A DNA stretch of 64,000 nucleotides from Sphingomonas aurea (GTDB lineage Bacteria > Pseudomonadota > Alphaproteobacteria > Sphingomonadales > Sphingomonadaceae). The DNA is taken from assembly GCF_030678875.1 (NCBI RefSeq), contig NZ_JAUUDS010000010.1:24899-88898 (forward strand). The letters run 5' to 3'. Position numbers and translations under genes: made by a program. Numbering within the stretch: position 1 is the stretch's first letter; every line of letters begins with the position of its first letter. Of the stretch, positions 8,921 to 16,396 are shown one piece after another. The notes under the pieces are model-generated. The model did not search any database and had not been told where the DNA came from. It saw only the letters and a list, made by a program, of their open reading frames with translations.

Positions 8921-11059
8921 ATGGCTTCGCAGAGCTTTACTACCGATCCTCGCGCCGATCTGACCGGGTGCGACCGCGAACCCATCCATGTCCCGGGATC
9001 GATCCAGCCGCATGGCCTCCTGCTGATCGCCGACGCCCGTACCCTGATGGTGGTGGCGGGGGCGGGCGATCTGGAGGCGCGGATCGGCGCCGACTGGCTC
9101 GGCACGAAACTGCCCGACCTGCTGGGCCAGGATATCGCCGCGCTGCTGGAGGCGGTGACGGCAGGGCCGGGTGGCACGGTGGTCGGCCAGCCGGTGACGC
9201 TGGCGGGCGAGCGTTTCGACGTCGCCTTCCACCGCGCCGGCGATCTGCTGCTGGTGGAACTGGAACCCTCCGCGGCCGAGCCGATCGGCGCCGGCACGAT
9301 GCTCGGCCGGCTCGACCTGCTGGCGCAGGGGTTCGAGCGGGCGAGCGATCTTCAGGGGCTGTGCGACCGGGCCGCGATCGCGTTTCGGCAGCTGACCGGG
9401 TTCGACCGGGTGATGGTCTATCGCTTCCTCGACGATGATGCCGGTCGCGTCGTGGCGGAGGATCGCGATCCGGCGCTCGGCACCTTCCTGCATCATCACT
9501 TTCCCGCGTCCGACATCCCGCGCCAGGCGCGGGCGCTCTACGTGCGCAATCGCGCGCGTGCGATCCCCAATGTCGATTACCTGCCCCAGCCGATCCGCCC
9601 GGAGAGCTTCGCCGGTACGGACCTGAGCGACGTCGGCGTGCGCAGCGTCTCGCCGATACACCTCCAGTATCTGCGCAACATGGGCGTGGAGGCTTCGGCC
9701 TCGATCTCGATCGTCAAGGACGGGCTGCTCTGGGGGCTGATCGCCTGCCACCATAACAGCCCGCGCGCGCTGCCCGCCGACGTGCGGCAGGCGGCGGCCA
9801 CGCTCGCCTCTTCGCTGGCGCGGCAGGTGCGTGCCCGGGAAGAGGCGGAAACCTATCGTGAGCGGCTGCGGCTGCGCGCGGCGGAGGACGGGCTGGTCGC
9901 GCGGCTGGCCGATGCGTCGGAACTCCGTGCCGCGGTCGAGCGGACCAAGGCCGACCTGCGAACGATGCTGGGCGCGGATGGGTTCGCGCTGGTCGACGGA
10001 CAGGCGGTGGTCGCCGACGGCGTCTGCCCGCCCGATCACGTGGTGGTCGAGCTTGCGGCATGGGCGCGCCTCCACGGTGGCATGGAGCCGTTCGCCACGC
10101 ACGAGCTGGCGACGCTGCGACCCGCCGCGGCCGTGGATAGCGGGACGGTCAGCGGCCTGCTGGCCGTGCCGCTGATCGAACAGGGCGCGACCTTGCTGTG
10201 GTTCCGGGTCGAGCAGGTCGAGGAGATCGAGTGGGCGGGCAACCCGCATAAGGCCGTCGCTCTGACCCCTGGCGCGACGCTCAGCCCGCGCGCCTCGTTC
10301 GCGACGTGGAGCGAGGCGGTGCGCGGTCGCTCGCGTCGCTGGACGCTGGAGGAGATCGAAGGCGCATATCGCCTGCGCCGCACCTTCCAGGACGCCTGCC
10401 GCTCCCGCGAGCTGCGCGACCTCAACGCGCATCTGAACAGGACGCTGGCCGACAAGGACGCGCTGCTGGTCCAGAAGGACCTGCTGATGAAGGAGGTCGA
10501 CCATCGCATCCAGAACAGCCTGCAGCTCGTCGGCGCATTCCTGGCGATGCAGGCGCGCGCCGCCGGGCCGGGCACGGTCGCCGACCAGCTGATCGAGGCG
10601 CAGGCGCGGCTGTCCGCCGTGGCGCTGGTCCATCGCCGGCTGTACCGCGACGACCAGATCGAGACGATCGACCTGTCGCGCTACCTGGAGGAGCTGGTCG
10701 GCGACATGAAGGCGTCGCTGGGTGCCGAATGGGGCAGGCGGATGAAGGTCGATCTGGCGCCCGTCCTGATCCCAACCGACCGGGCGGTGAACATCGGCCT
10801 GGTGATGACCGAACTGGTCATCAACGCGACCAAATATGCCTATGCCGGCGCGCCCGGACCGATCTCAATCGCGCTGGAGCAGCATCGCAACCGGCTGCGC
10901 CTGATCGTCGCGGACGAGGGTGGCGGCAAGAGCGGCGTACATAGCGGCTTCGGCAGCCGGATGATGACGGCGGTCGTGTCCAGCCTCGACGGCGAGATGC
11001 TCTTCACCGACAATGCGCCGGGGCTGCGCGCGATCCTGACCGCACCGTTGACGGCGTAG
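8921..11059 (+). CDS. bphP: bacteriophytochrome with HisKA_2-type histidine kinase
   Basis: Red/far-red photoreceptor kinase using biliverdin. From the chosen ATG (712 aa): PAS domain with the biliverdin-binding Cys17 in LTGCDREPIHVPGSIQPHG; GAF domain with DRVMVYRFLDDDAGRVVAE, PASDIP and the chromophore-pocket CHH (LIACHHNSPR); PHY domain with the tongue motif PRASF near residue 450; then a DHp/catalytic module EVDHRIQNSLQLV (phospho-acceptor His528), TELVINATKYAY and a short ATP lid, which is HisKA_2/HWE-like rather than classic HisKA. Upstream in-frame ATGs at 8891 and 8867 exist; no start has a good Shine-Dalgarno, and 8867 falls in a hairpin. No response regulator is adjacent. Convergent with heme oxygenase. 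Confidence 0.92.
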   Translation: MASQSFTTDPRADLTGCDREPIHVPGSIQPHGLLLIADARTLMVVAGAGDLEARIGADWLGTKLPDLLGQDIAALLEAVTAGPGGTVVGQPVTLAGERFDVAFHRAGDLLLVELEPSAAEPIGAGTMLGRLDLLAQGFERASDLQGLCDRAAIAFRQLTGFDRVMVYRFLDDDAGRVVAEDRDPALGTFLHHHFPASDIPRQARALYVRNRARAIPNVDYLPQPIRPESFAGTDLSDVGVRSVSPIHLQYLRNMGVEASASISIVKDGLLWGLIACHHNSPRALPADVRQAAATLASSLARQVRAREEAETYRERLRLRAAEDGLVARLADASELRAAVERTKADLRTMLGADGFALVDGQAVVADGVCPPDHVVVELAAWARLHGGMEPFATHELATLRPAAAVDSGTVSGLLAVPLIEQGATLLWFRVEQVEEIEWAGNPHKAVALTPGATLSPRASFATWSEAVRGRSRRWTLEEIEGAYRLRRTFQDACRSRELRDLNAHLNRTLADKDALLVQKDLLMKEVDHRIQNSLQLVGAFLAMQARAAGPGTVADQLIEAQARLSAVALVHRRLYRDDQIETIDLSRYLEELVGDMKASLGAEWGRRMKVDLAPVLIPTDRAVNIGLVMTELVINATKYAYAGAPGPISIALEQHRNRLRLIVADEGGGKSGVHSGFGSRMMTAVVSSLDGEMLFTDNAPGLRAILTAPLTA

Positions 11060-11062
11060 GCG

Positions 11063-11572
11063 CTAAGACGCTGCCGCCTGCGAATACAGGTCGAAGGTGG
11101 CATGCGCCCCGGCCAGCAGGCCGTCGCGCCACACGGCGTCGGCCCCGCGTGCATCGATCGCCGCGAGCAGCGCCCGCCACTCGCCCGACAGGTGGCGCGC
11201 CGCGAGGTAGCGTGAGGGCAGTGCGGCGGGAACGCCGCGCGCCAGCATGGTGCCGCCGAGCCGCGACCCCTCGATCACATAGAGGGCACCCCACGCCGCA
11301 CCCGGTCGCTCGGGCAGCGTGAACGGGAGCGGCACCGGCGTCGACAGGTCGAGATCGGCAAGGTCCGCCGCCAGCAGGCTGGTCCGCTCGCGCCACGCCG
11401 GCAGTTCGTCGTGACGCGCCAATACCGCCTCCGCCGCCGGCAGCGCGCGGGCATGGGCGGTCAGGAACGCGGCATAGGCGATCGGGTCGGTCAGGTCGTA
11501 CCCGCCGAACGCCGCATCGACCCGGTCGTGCGAGGCCGATGTGGCGGCGCGCAGCTGCTGGACGGCACTCAC
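11063..11572 (-). CDS. bphO: biliverdin-producing heme oxygenase
   Basis: Cleaves heme to biliverdin, CO and iron; biliverdin is the chromophore of the phytochrome encoded convergently 3 nt away. The 169-aa product starts LRAATSASHDRVDAAFG, with the proximal heme-ligand His in the family position, and later has AAWGALYVIEGSRLGG, which matches the distal-helix Gly-rich signature (bacterial GxxLGG type). GTG start chosen because it overlaps the stop of the upstream symporter gene as GTGA; a longer open frame continues upstream but lies antisense-free within the symporter coding region and is a shadow. A single cytosolic domain, somewhat short for the family (~185-200 aa). Confidence 0.88.
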   Translation of the reverse strand: MSAVQQLRAATSASHDRVDAAFGGYDLTDPIAYAAFLTAHARALPAAEAVLARHDELPAWRERTSLLAADLADLDLSTPVPLPFTLPERPGAAWGALYVIEGSRLGGTMLARGVPAALPSRYLAARHLSGEWRALLAAIDARGADAVWRDGLLAGAHATFDLYSQAAAS

Positions 11573-12858
11573 GTCGCGGCGGGACCGGGCTGGGCGGCGG
11601 CGTCGACGGGCGCGATCTGGTCGATCAGCCCCTGTCGCTTGGCGACGAGGGTCGGCACCAGCGCCTGCCCGGCGACATTCACCGCCGTCCGCCCCATGTC
11701 GAGGATCGGATCGATCGCCAGCAGCAGCCCCGCGCCCTCCAGCGGCAGGCCCAGCGTCGACAGCGTCAGCGTCAGCATGACGAGCGCGCCGGTCAGCCCG
11801 GCGGTTGCCGCCGATCCCACCACCGACACCAGCACGATCAGCAGATAGTCCGTCGCGTGGAGCGGGATCGCATGGTACTGCGCAACGAACAGCGCCGCGA
11901 TCGCCGGATAGATCGCCGCGCACCCGTCCATCTTGGTCGTCGCGGCGAAGGGGACGGCAAAGGCGGCGTAGCTGCGCGGCACGCCGATCCGCTCGACCGA
12001 CGCCTCGGTCACCGGCAGCGTCGCGATCGACGAGCGCGATACGAAGCCCAGCTGGATCGCCGGCCACGCGGCGGCGAAGAAGCGGCCGACAGAAAGCCCG
12101 TTCGCCTTCAGCAGCGTTGGGTAGACGACCAGCAGTACCAGCCCCAGGCCCAGATAGACGGCGCTGGCGAAGCTGCCGAGCGCGGCCAGCGACTGCCAGC
12201 CATATTGCACCACCGCGTGGCCGAGCAGCCCGGCGGTACCGATCGGGGTCAGCCGCACCACCCAGCGCAGGATGCGGCGGCAGATCGCGAGCAGCGAGGC
12301 GTTGAAGGCCAGGAACGGCGCCCCCGCGTCGCCGCTGCGCACCGCGGCGATGCCGATCGCAATGGCGATGACGATGATCTGCAGGATGTTGAATGACAGC
12401 CCGGTCTGCAACGCCCCGTCCGCATCCGCCTTAGTCGAGGCGGACAGGCCCAGCAGGTTCGACGGCACCAGCCCGCGCAGGAAGTCGAGCCACGATCCCG
12501 TCGTCGCCGGCCGCACCGCCGCGGCCATGTCGACGCCGTCGCGGACGCCGGGCTGGATGATGGTGCCGAGCAGCAGGCCGATCGTCACGGCGATCAGTGC
12601 GGTGATCGCGAACCACGCCAGCGTTCCGGCGACCAGCCGGGCGGCGTTGCCCAAGTCGCGCAGCGCCGCGATCGATGCGACGATGGCGGTGAACACCAGC
12701 GGCACCACCAGTACGCGCAGCAGCTGGATGAAGATCTCGCCGACAATGCGCAGCGTCTCCGCCAGCGGACCGCCGCCGACCTGCCGCGCCCAGAAGCCGC
12801 ACGACAGGCCGATCGCCATGCCGATGAACACCTGCACGCTGAAAGATGGCCGTTTCAT
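11569..12858 (-). CDS. dicarboxylate/amino acid:cation symporter (DAACS family)
   Basis: Sodium- or proton-coupled symporter of the GltP/DctA/SLC1 family, 429 aa with about eight membrane helices and two re-entrant hairpins. Visible landmarks: FIQLLRVLVVPLVFTAIVASI (first part of the core), the HP1-type serine-rich RSSIATLPVTEASVE, the TM7/unwound region FAATTKMDGCAAIYPAIAALF (replacing the usual NMDG with KMDG), and HP2/TM8 with AGLTGALVMLTLTLSTLGLP and DPILDMGRTAVNVAGQAL. Substrate not predictable. The chosen ATG is at MKRPSF with GGGGATGG just upstream. The heme oxygenase gene overlaps its 3' end (GTGA), so the two are cotranscribed, an unexpected pairing. Confidence 0.88.
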   Translation of the reverse strand: MKRPSFSVQVFIGMAIGLSCGFWARQVGGGPLAETLRIVGEIFIQLLRVLVVPLVFTAIVASIAALRDLGNAARLVAGTLAWFAITALIAVTIGLLLGTIIQPGVRDGVDMAAAVRPATTGSWLDFLRGLVPSNLLGLSASTKADADGALQTGLSFNILQIIVIAIAIGIAAVRSGDAGAPFLAFNASLLAICRRILRWVVRLTPIGTAGLLGHAVVQYGWQSLAALGSFASAVYLGLGLVLLVVYPTLLKANGLSVGRFFAAAWPAIQLGFVSRSSIATLPVTEASVERIGVPRSYAAFAVPFAATTKMDGCAAIYPAIAALFVAQYHAIPLHATDYLLIVLVSVVGSAATAGLTGALVMLTLTLSTLGLPLEGAGLLLAIDPILDMGRTAVNVAGQALVPTLVAKRQGLIDQIAPVDAAAQPGPAAT

Positions 12859-13006
12859 CCATCCCCGATGCGCCGGACCGCCTTGTCCTTGCCAGCAAAA
12901 TCCGCAGTGCGGCAGCCAAGCGAACCTATCGGCGCCTTTCTTCCGCCGCGATCGCCGGGTTCGATGCCGTTGACTATGTTCCTGCGCGTGGCATGTCTCG
13001 GCTCCG

Positions 13007-15544
13007 ATGCCGCTGCGCCACCTCTTCGCCCCCAGCGGGCCCGCCGATGCCTGGCCCGCCGGCGGTGGCGAGTGCGGACGGTTGATCCGCACGCGCGACT
13101 GGTCGGACACCGCGCTGGGGCCGGTGCGCAACTGGCCGGCGGCGCTGCGCGTGACCGTATCGAACCTGCTGGGTTCACCGGTGCCGCAGGTGCTGGTCTG
13201 GGGCGGGGATCACGTCGTCCTCTACAATGACGGCTATGTCGCCATTGCCGGGGCCGCGCATCCCACGACGTTGGGCAGCGCGATCGTCACCGCCGATCCG
13301 GCGATCTGGCACTGGAGCCACGACGTGCTGAGCCGCGGCATGCAGGGGGAGGTCGTCGCCTTTCGCGACCAGCCGCTGCGGGTCGAAGACGGCCAGCAGA
13401 CCGTGTTCCTCGACCTGTACTACACCCCGGTGCGGCACGAGGACGGCACAGTTGGCGGGGTGCTGTGCACGCTGATCGACAATACCGCGCGCGTCGGCGC
13501 CGAGCGCGAGGCGGGGCGGCGAGAGGCGGAGCTGCGCGAGCTGACCGACGCGCTGCCGGTGCTCATCACCTATTTCGACCGCGACCTGATCTGTCGCTTC
13601 GCCAACAGCTATTTCCACGAATTCCTGGGCCTGCGCCCCGATCAGGTGATCGGGCGCCGCTGGGGCGAGATCGCCGGTGACGACGCAGCCGCCGCCCGCC
13701 TGCCGCTGGTCCGCCGCGCGCTGGCGGGAGAGCGGGTGTCGGCGGAGGCGGTCATCACCCACCGCGACGGCGGCCAGCGCCGCGTCGAGGTCCAGTATGT
13801 CCCGCGCGTCGAGGCGGACGGCACCGTCGCCGGCTTCCAGTCGCTGACGTTCGAGGTCGAGAAGCGGGTGCGGCGCGAAGAGGCGCTGAACGCCAGCAAC
13901 GACCGGTTCCGCGCCGCGATGGATGCGGTGCACGGCGTGCTGTGGACCAACGATGCCGAGGGACGGATGACCGGCGAGCAGCCCGGTTGGGCGGCGCTGA
14001 CCGGGCAGGGGCCGGCAGAATATTCCGGCTATGGCTGGACTCGTGCGATCCATCCCGCCGATGTCGAGCCGACGGTCGCGGCGTGGCGCAAGTCGGTCGA
14101 GACGTCGGCACCGTTCATGTTCGAGCATCGGGTGCGGCGCTTCGACGGGCAGTGGCGCGTCTTCCTGATCCGTGCGGTGCCGACCCGCAGTCGCGACGGG
14201 ACGCTGGACGGCTGGGTCGGCGTCCACACCGACATCACCGAACAGCGCGCCGCCGAGGAGGCGCTGCGCGAGCAGGCGACGGCGCTCACCCGCCAGATCG
14301 CCCAGCGCCGCCATGCCGAGGAGCAGCTGCGCCAGCTGAACGAGACACTAGAGGCGCGCATCGCCGCCGAGATCGCCGAGCGGCGCCAGGCCGAGGCGGC
14401 CCTGATCCAGGCGCAGAAGATGGAGATGATCGGCCAGCTGACCGGCGGCGTCGCGCATGATTTCAACAATCTGCTCCAGATCGTCTCCGGCAACCTCCAA
14501 CTGGTCGACCGCGACGTCGCCGATCAGCCCCGTGTCGCCCGCCGCGTCGCCAACGCCATGGCCGGCGTCGAACGCGGGGCGAAGCTCGCCGCGCAGCTGC
14601 TCGCCTTCGGTCGGCGCCAGGCGCTGGAACCGCGGATCGTCAACCTCGCGCGGCTGCTCGACGGCATGGATGAGCTGCTGCGCCGTGCGGTGGGTGAGGG
14701 GGTGGTGATCGACCGGGCGGTGGCGCCGGACCTCTGGAACATCTTCATCGATCCCGCCCGGATCGAGAATGCGCTGCTCAACCTCGCGATCAATGCCCGC
14801 GACGCGATGGAGGGCATGGGGCGGCTGACGATCGAGATCGGGAACGTCGCCTTGCCCGCGCAGGGTGACGTCGCGGCCGGCGACTATGTCCGGCTGGCGG
14901 TGGGCGATACCGGCACCGGCATGCCCCCGGCGATCGCCGAGCGGGTGTTCGAGCCCTTTTTCTCGACCAAGCGCGAGGGGAAGGGCAGCGGCCTGGGCCT
15001 GTCGATGGTCTATGGTTTCGTCCGCCAGTCCGGCGGCCATGTCGAGTTGCGCACCGCGGAAGGGGAGGGGACGACGGTCGCCCTGTTCCTGCCCCGCGCG
15101 CACGGCGCGGCCGATGCCGAGCTGCCGGTCGACCACGCGGCAGCGGTCGGCGGCACCGAGACGGTATTGGTGGTGGAGGACGATACCGAGGTCCGCGTCA
15201 CCGTCGTCGAGATGTTCCGCGACCTGGGCTACACCGTCCTGACCGCACCCGACGCGGTCCAGGCGCTGGCGGTACTGGACGCGGCCGGGCCGGTCGACCT
15301 GCTGTTCACCGACGTCATCATGCCGGGCCCGCTCGACAGCGCGGCGATGGCGCGGGCGGCGCAGGAGCGGCGACCGGGGCTCGCGGTACTGTTCACCTCC
15401 GGCTATGCCGAGGACGGGATCGTCCATGGCGGGCGACTGGACGCGGGGCTGGCGCTGCTGCCCAAACCCTATAGCCGCGAGGCGCTGGCCCGGCGCGTCC
15501 GGCAGGTGCTGGGCGCGCGGGCGAATGGAGAGGCGACACGATGA
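13007..15544 (+). CDS. hybrid sensor histidine kinase (PAS-rich) with C-terminal receiver
   Basis: An 845-aa soluble sensor kinase without clear membrane helices. Order: an N-terminal PAS-like sensory module with the recurring LGPVRNWPAALR...WGGDHVVLYNDGYVAIAG pattern (about 25-165), a PAS domain (about 175-285), a PAS/PAC (about 300-415, ending GVHTDITEQRAAEEAL), a coiled-coil linker, a HisKA-type H-box GGVAHDFNNLLQ with His484, an HATPase with NLAINARDAM, DTGTGMP and GKGSGLGLSMVYG, and a receiver VLVVEDDTEV...LLFTDVIMPG with Asp769. The kinase probably passes phosphate to its own receiver. The MAPEG-like gene overlaps its stop by ATGA. Ligand or signal unknown; the position next to bphP does not prove a link. 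Confidence 0.9.
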   Translation: MPLRHLFAPSGPADAWPAGGGECGRLIRTRDWSDTALGPVRNWPAALRVTVSNLLGSPVPQVLVWGGDHVVLYNDGYVAIAGAAHPTTLGSAIVTADPAIWHWSHDVLSRGMQGEVVAFRDQPLRVEDGQQTVFLDLYYTPVRHEDGTVGGVLCTLIDNTARVGAEREAGRREAELRELTDALPVLITYFDRDLICRFANSYFHEFLGLRPDQVIGRRWGEIAGDDAAAARLPLVRRALAGERVSAEAVITHRDGGQRRVEVQYVPRVEADGTVAGFQSLTFEVEKRVRREEALNASNDRFRAAMDAVHGVLWTNDAEGRMTGEQPGWAALTGQGPAEYSGYGWTRAIHPADVEPTVAAWRKSVETSAPFMFEHRVRRFDGQWRVFLIRAVPTRSRDGTLDGWVGVHTDITEQRAAEEALREQATALTRQIAQRRHAEEQLRQLNETLEARIAAEIAERRQAEAALIQAQKMEMIGQLTGGVAHDFNNLLQIVSGNLQLVDRDVADQPRVARRVANAMAGVERGAKLAAQLLAFGRRQALEPRIVNLARLLDGMDELLRRAVGEGVVIDRAVAPDLWNIFIDPARIENALLNLAINARDAMEGMGRLTIEIGNVALPAQGDVAAGDYVRLAVGDTGTGMPPAIAERVFEPFFSTKREGKGSGLGLSMVYGFVRQSGGHVELRTAEGEGTTVALFLPRAHGAADAELPVDHAAAVGGTETVLVVEDDTEVRVTVVEMFRDLGYTVLTAPDAVQALAVLDAAGPVDLLFTDVIMPGPLDSAAMARAAQERRPGLAVLFTSGYAEDGIVHGGRLDAGLALLPKPYSREALARRVRQVLGARANGEATR

Positions 15545-16005
15545 TCCTGCTGCACATTTTGTGGCCCGTCTTCGCCTTCGTGGCGCTGATCTTCACTGTC
15601 TGGATGACGCTGCTGGTGCAGCGGCTCGACCATATGAAGAAGACGCCACCGCGGCGCGAGGATTTCGCCGACGGCACCGCCGCCAATCGCTATTTCGCGC
15701 CCGTTGCGCTGGCGGGTGACAATCTGCGCAACCTGTTCGAGACGCCGGTGCTGTTCCTGGTGCTGGTGCTGCTGCTGATGGGGACGCGGCAGGCGGGCGT
15801 CGCGCAGGTGGGGCTCGCTTGGATCTTCGTGATCCTGCGCTGCGTGCATAGCTGGATGCACATACATGGCCGCGTCCGCCCGCGATTCCGCGCATTCATC
15901 GCCTCCACCGCCGTCCTGTCGGCCATGTGGCTGGGATTCTTCGTCGATTCGATCCGTGCCGCCGCCGCGTACAACGCCGCGCTCGGGACACTGGCGCAAC
16001 CCTGA
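15541..16005 (+). CDS. MAPEG-like integral membrane protein
   Basis: 154 aa with four predicted membrane helices (about 5-25, 68-85, 90-105, 118-135). The central ETPVLFLVLVLLL and the WIFVILRCVHSWMHIHG segment match the MAPEG pattern (ExP..Y...R..HS..H), a family of glutathione-dependent and eicosanoid membrane enzymes with many uncharacterised bacterial members. It overlaps the kinase stop by ATGA and is therefore translationally coupled to a signalling protein. No function can be assigned beyond the family. Confidence 0.75.
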   Translation: MILLHILWPVFAFVALIFTVWMTLLVQRLDHMKKTPPRREDFADGTAANRYFAPVALAGDNLRNLFETPVLFLVLVLLLMGTRQAGVAQVGLAWIFVILRCVHSWMHIHGRVRPRFRAFIASTAVLSAMWLGFFVDSIRAAAAYNAALGTLAQP

Positions 16006-16048
16006 GCCAGGCGGACGCGTTCTCGGGCGATCAGGAAAGGGATCGCCC

Positions 16049-16372
16049 ATGGCCGACACGGATGACCGCGAGCAGGTGTGGAAGGATTTCGGCGAGGCGG
16101 TCAACATGACCCCGGCCGAGCTGGAGAAGTGGCTGAAGACCGACGAGAGCCGCGAAGTCGGCACCGGCGTCGGCCACGACTTCGGCGAGCATATCCTCGA
16201 CATCCGCCACAAGAAGAAGGCGGAGCTGACCGATGAAGACTATGCGCACATGCACAAGGTCGTCGGCTATGTTCACCGCCACATGGCCCAGCACGGCCCG
16301 GCGGACGACAAGGAACATTCGCCCTGGCGCTACTCGCTGATGAACTGGGGGCACGATCCGCTGAAGCGATGA
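16049..16372 (+). CDS. DUF3140 domain protein
   Basis: A 107-aa soluble, charged protein. The pattern WKDFGEAVNMTPAELEKWL, then a lysine-rich stretch ILDIRHKKKAELTDEDYAHM, KVVGYVHRHMAQH and the C-terminal WRYSLMNWGHDPLK is the DUF3140 signature as I know it; function unknown, though such genes occur in bacteria and fungi. Start chosen at ATG with AGGAAAGG 7 nt upstream. It lies 43 nt after the MAPEG gene on the same strand and is convergent with the GGDEF/EAL gene (24-nt gap). Confidence 0.8.
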   Translation: MADTDDREQVWKDFGEAVNMTPAELEKWLKTDESREVGTGVGHDFGEHILDIRHKKKAELTDEDYAHMHKVVGYVHRHMAQHGPADDKEHSPWRYSLMNWGHDPLKR

Positions 16373-16396
16373 TCGCCGCGCGCCGGCGGCGTGACC

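Noticed and set aside
8807..10633. 608-codon minus-strand frame opposite bphP
   Set aside because: The plus strand clearly encodes the phytochrome; the antisense product is Arg/Gln/Asp-rich with no family pattern.
11573..12067. N-terminal extension of the heme oxygenase frame
   Set aside because: The extra 165 codons lie inside the symporter gene in another frame and lack domain similarity; the GTGA overlap gives a natural start at 11572.
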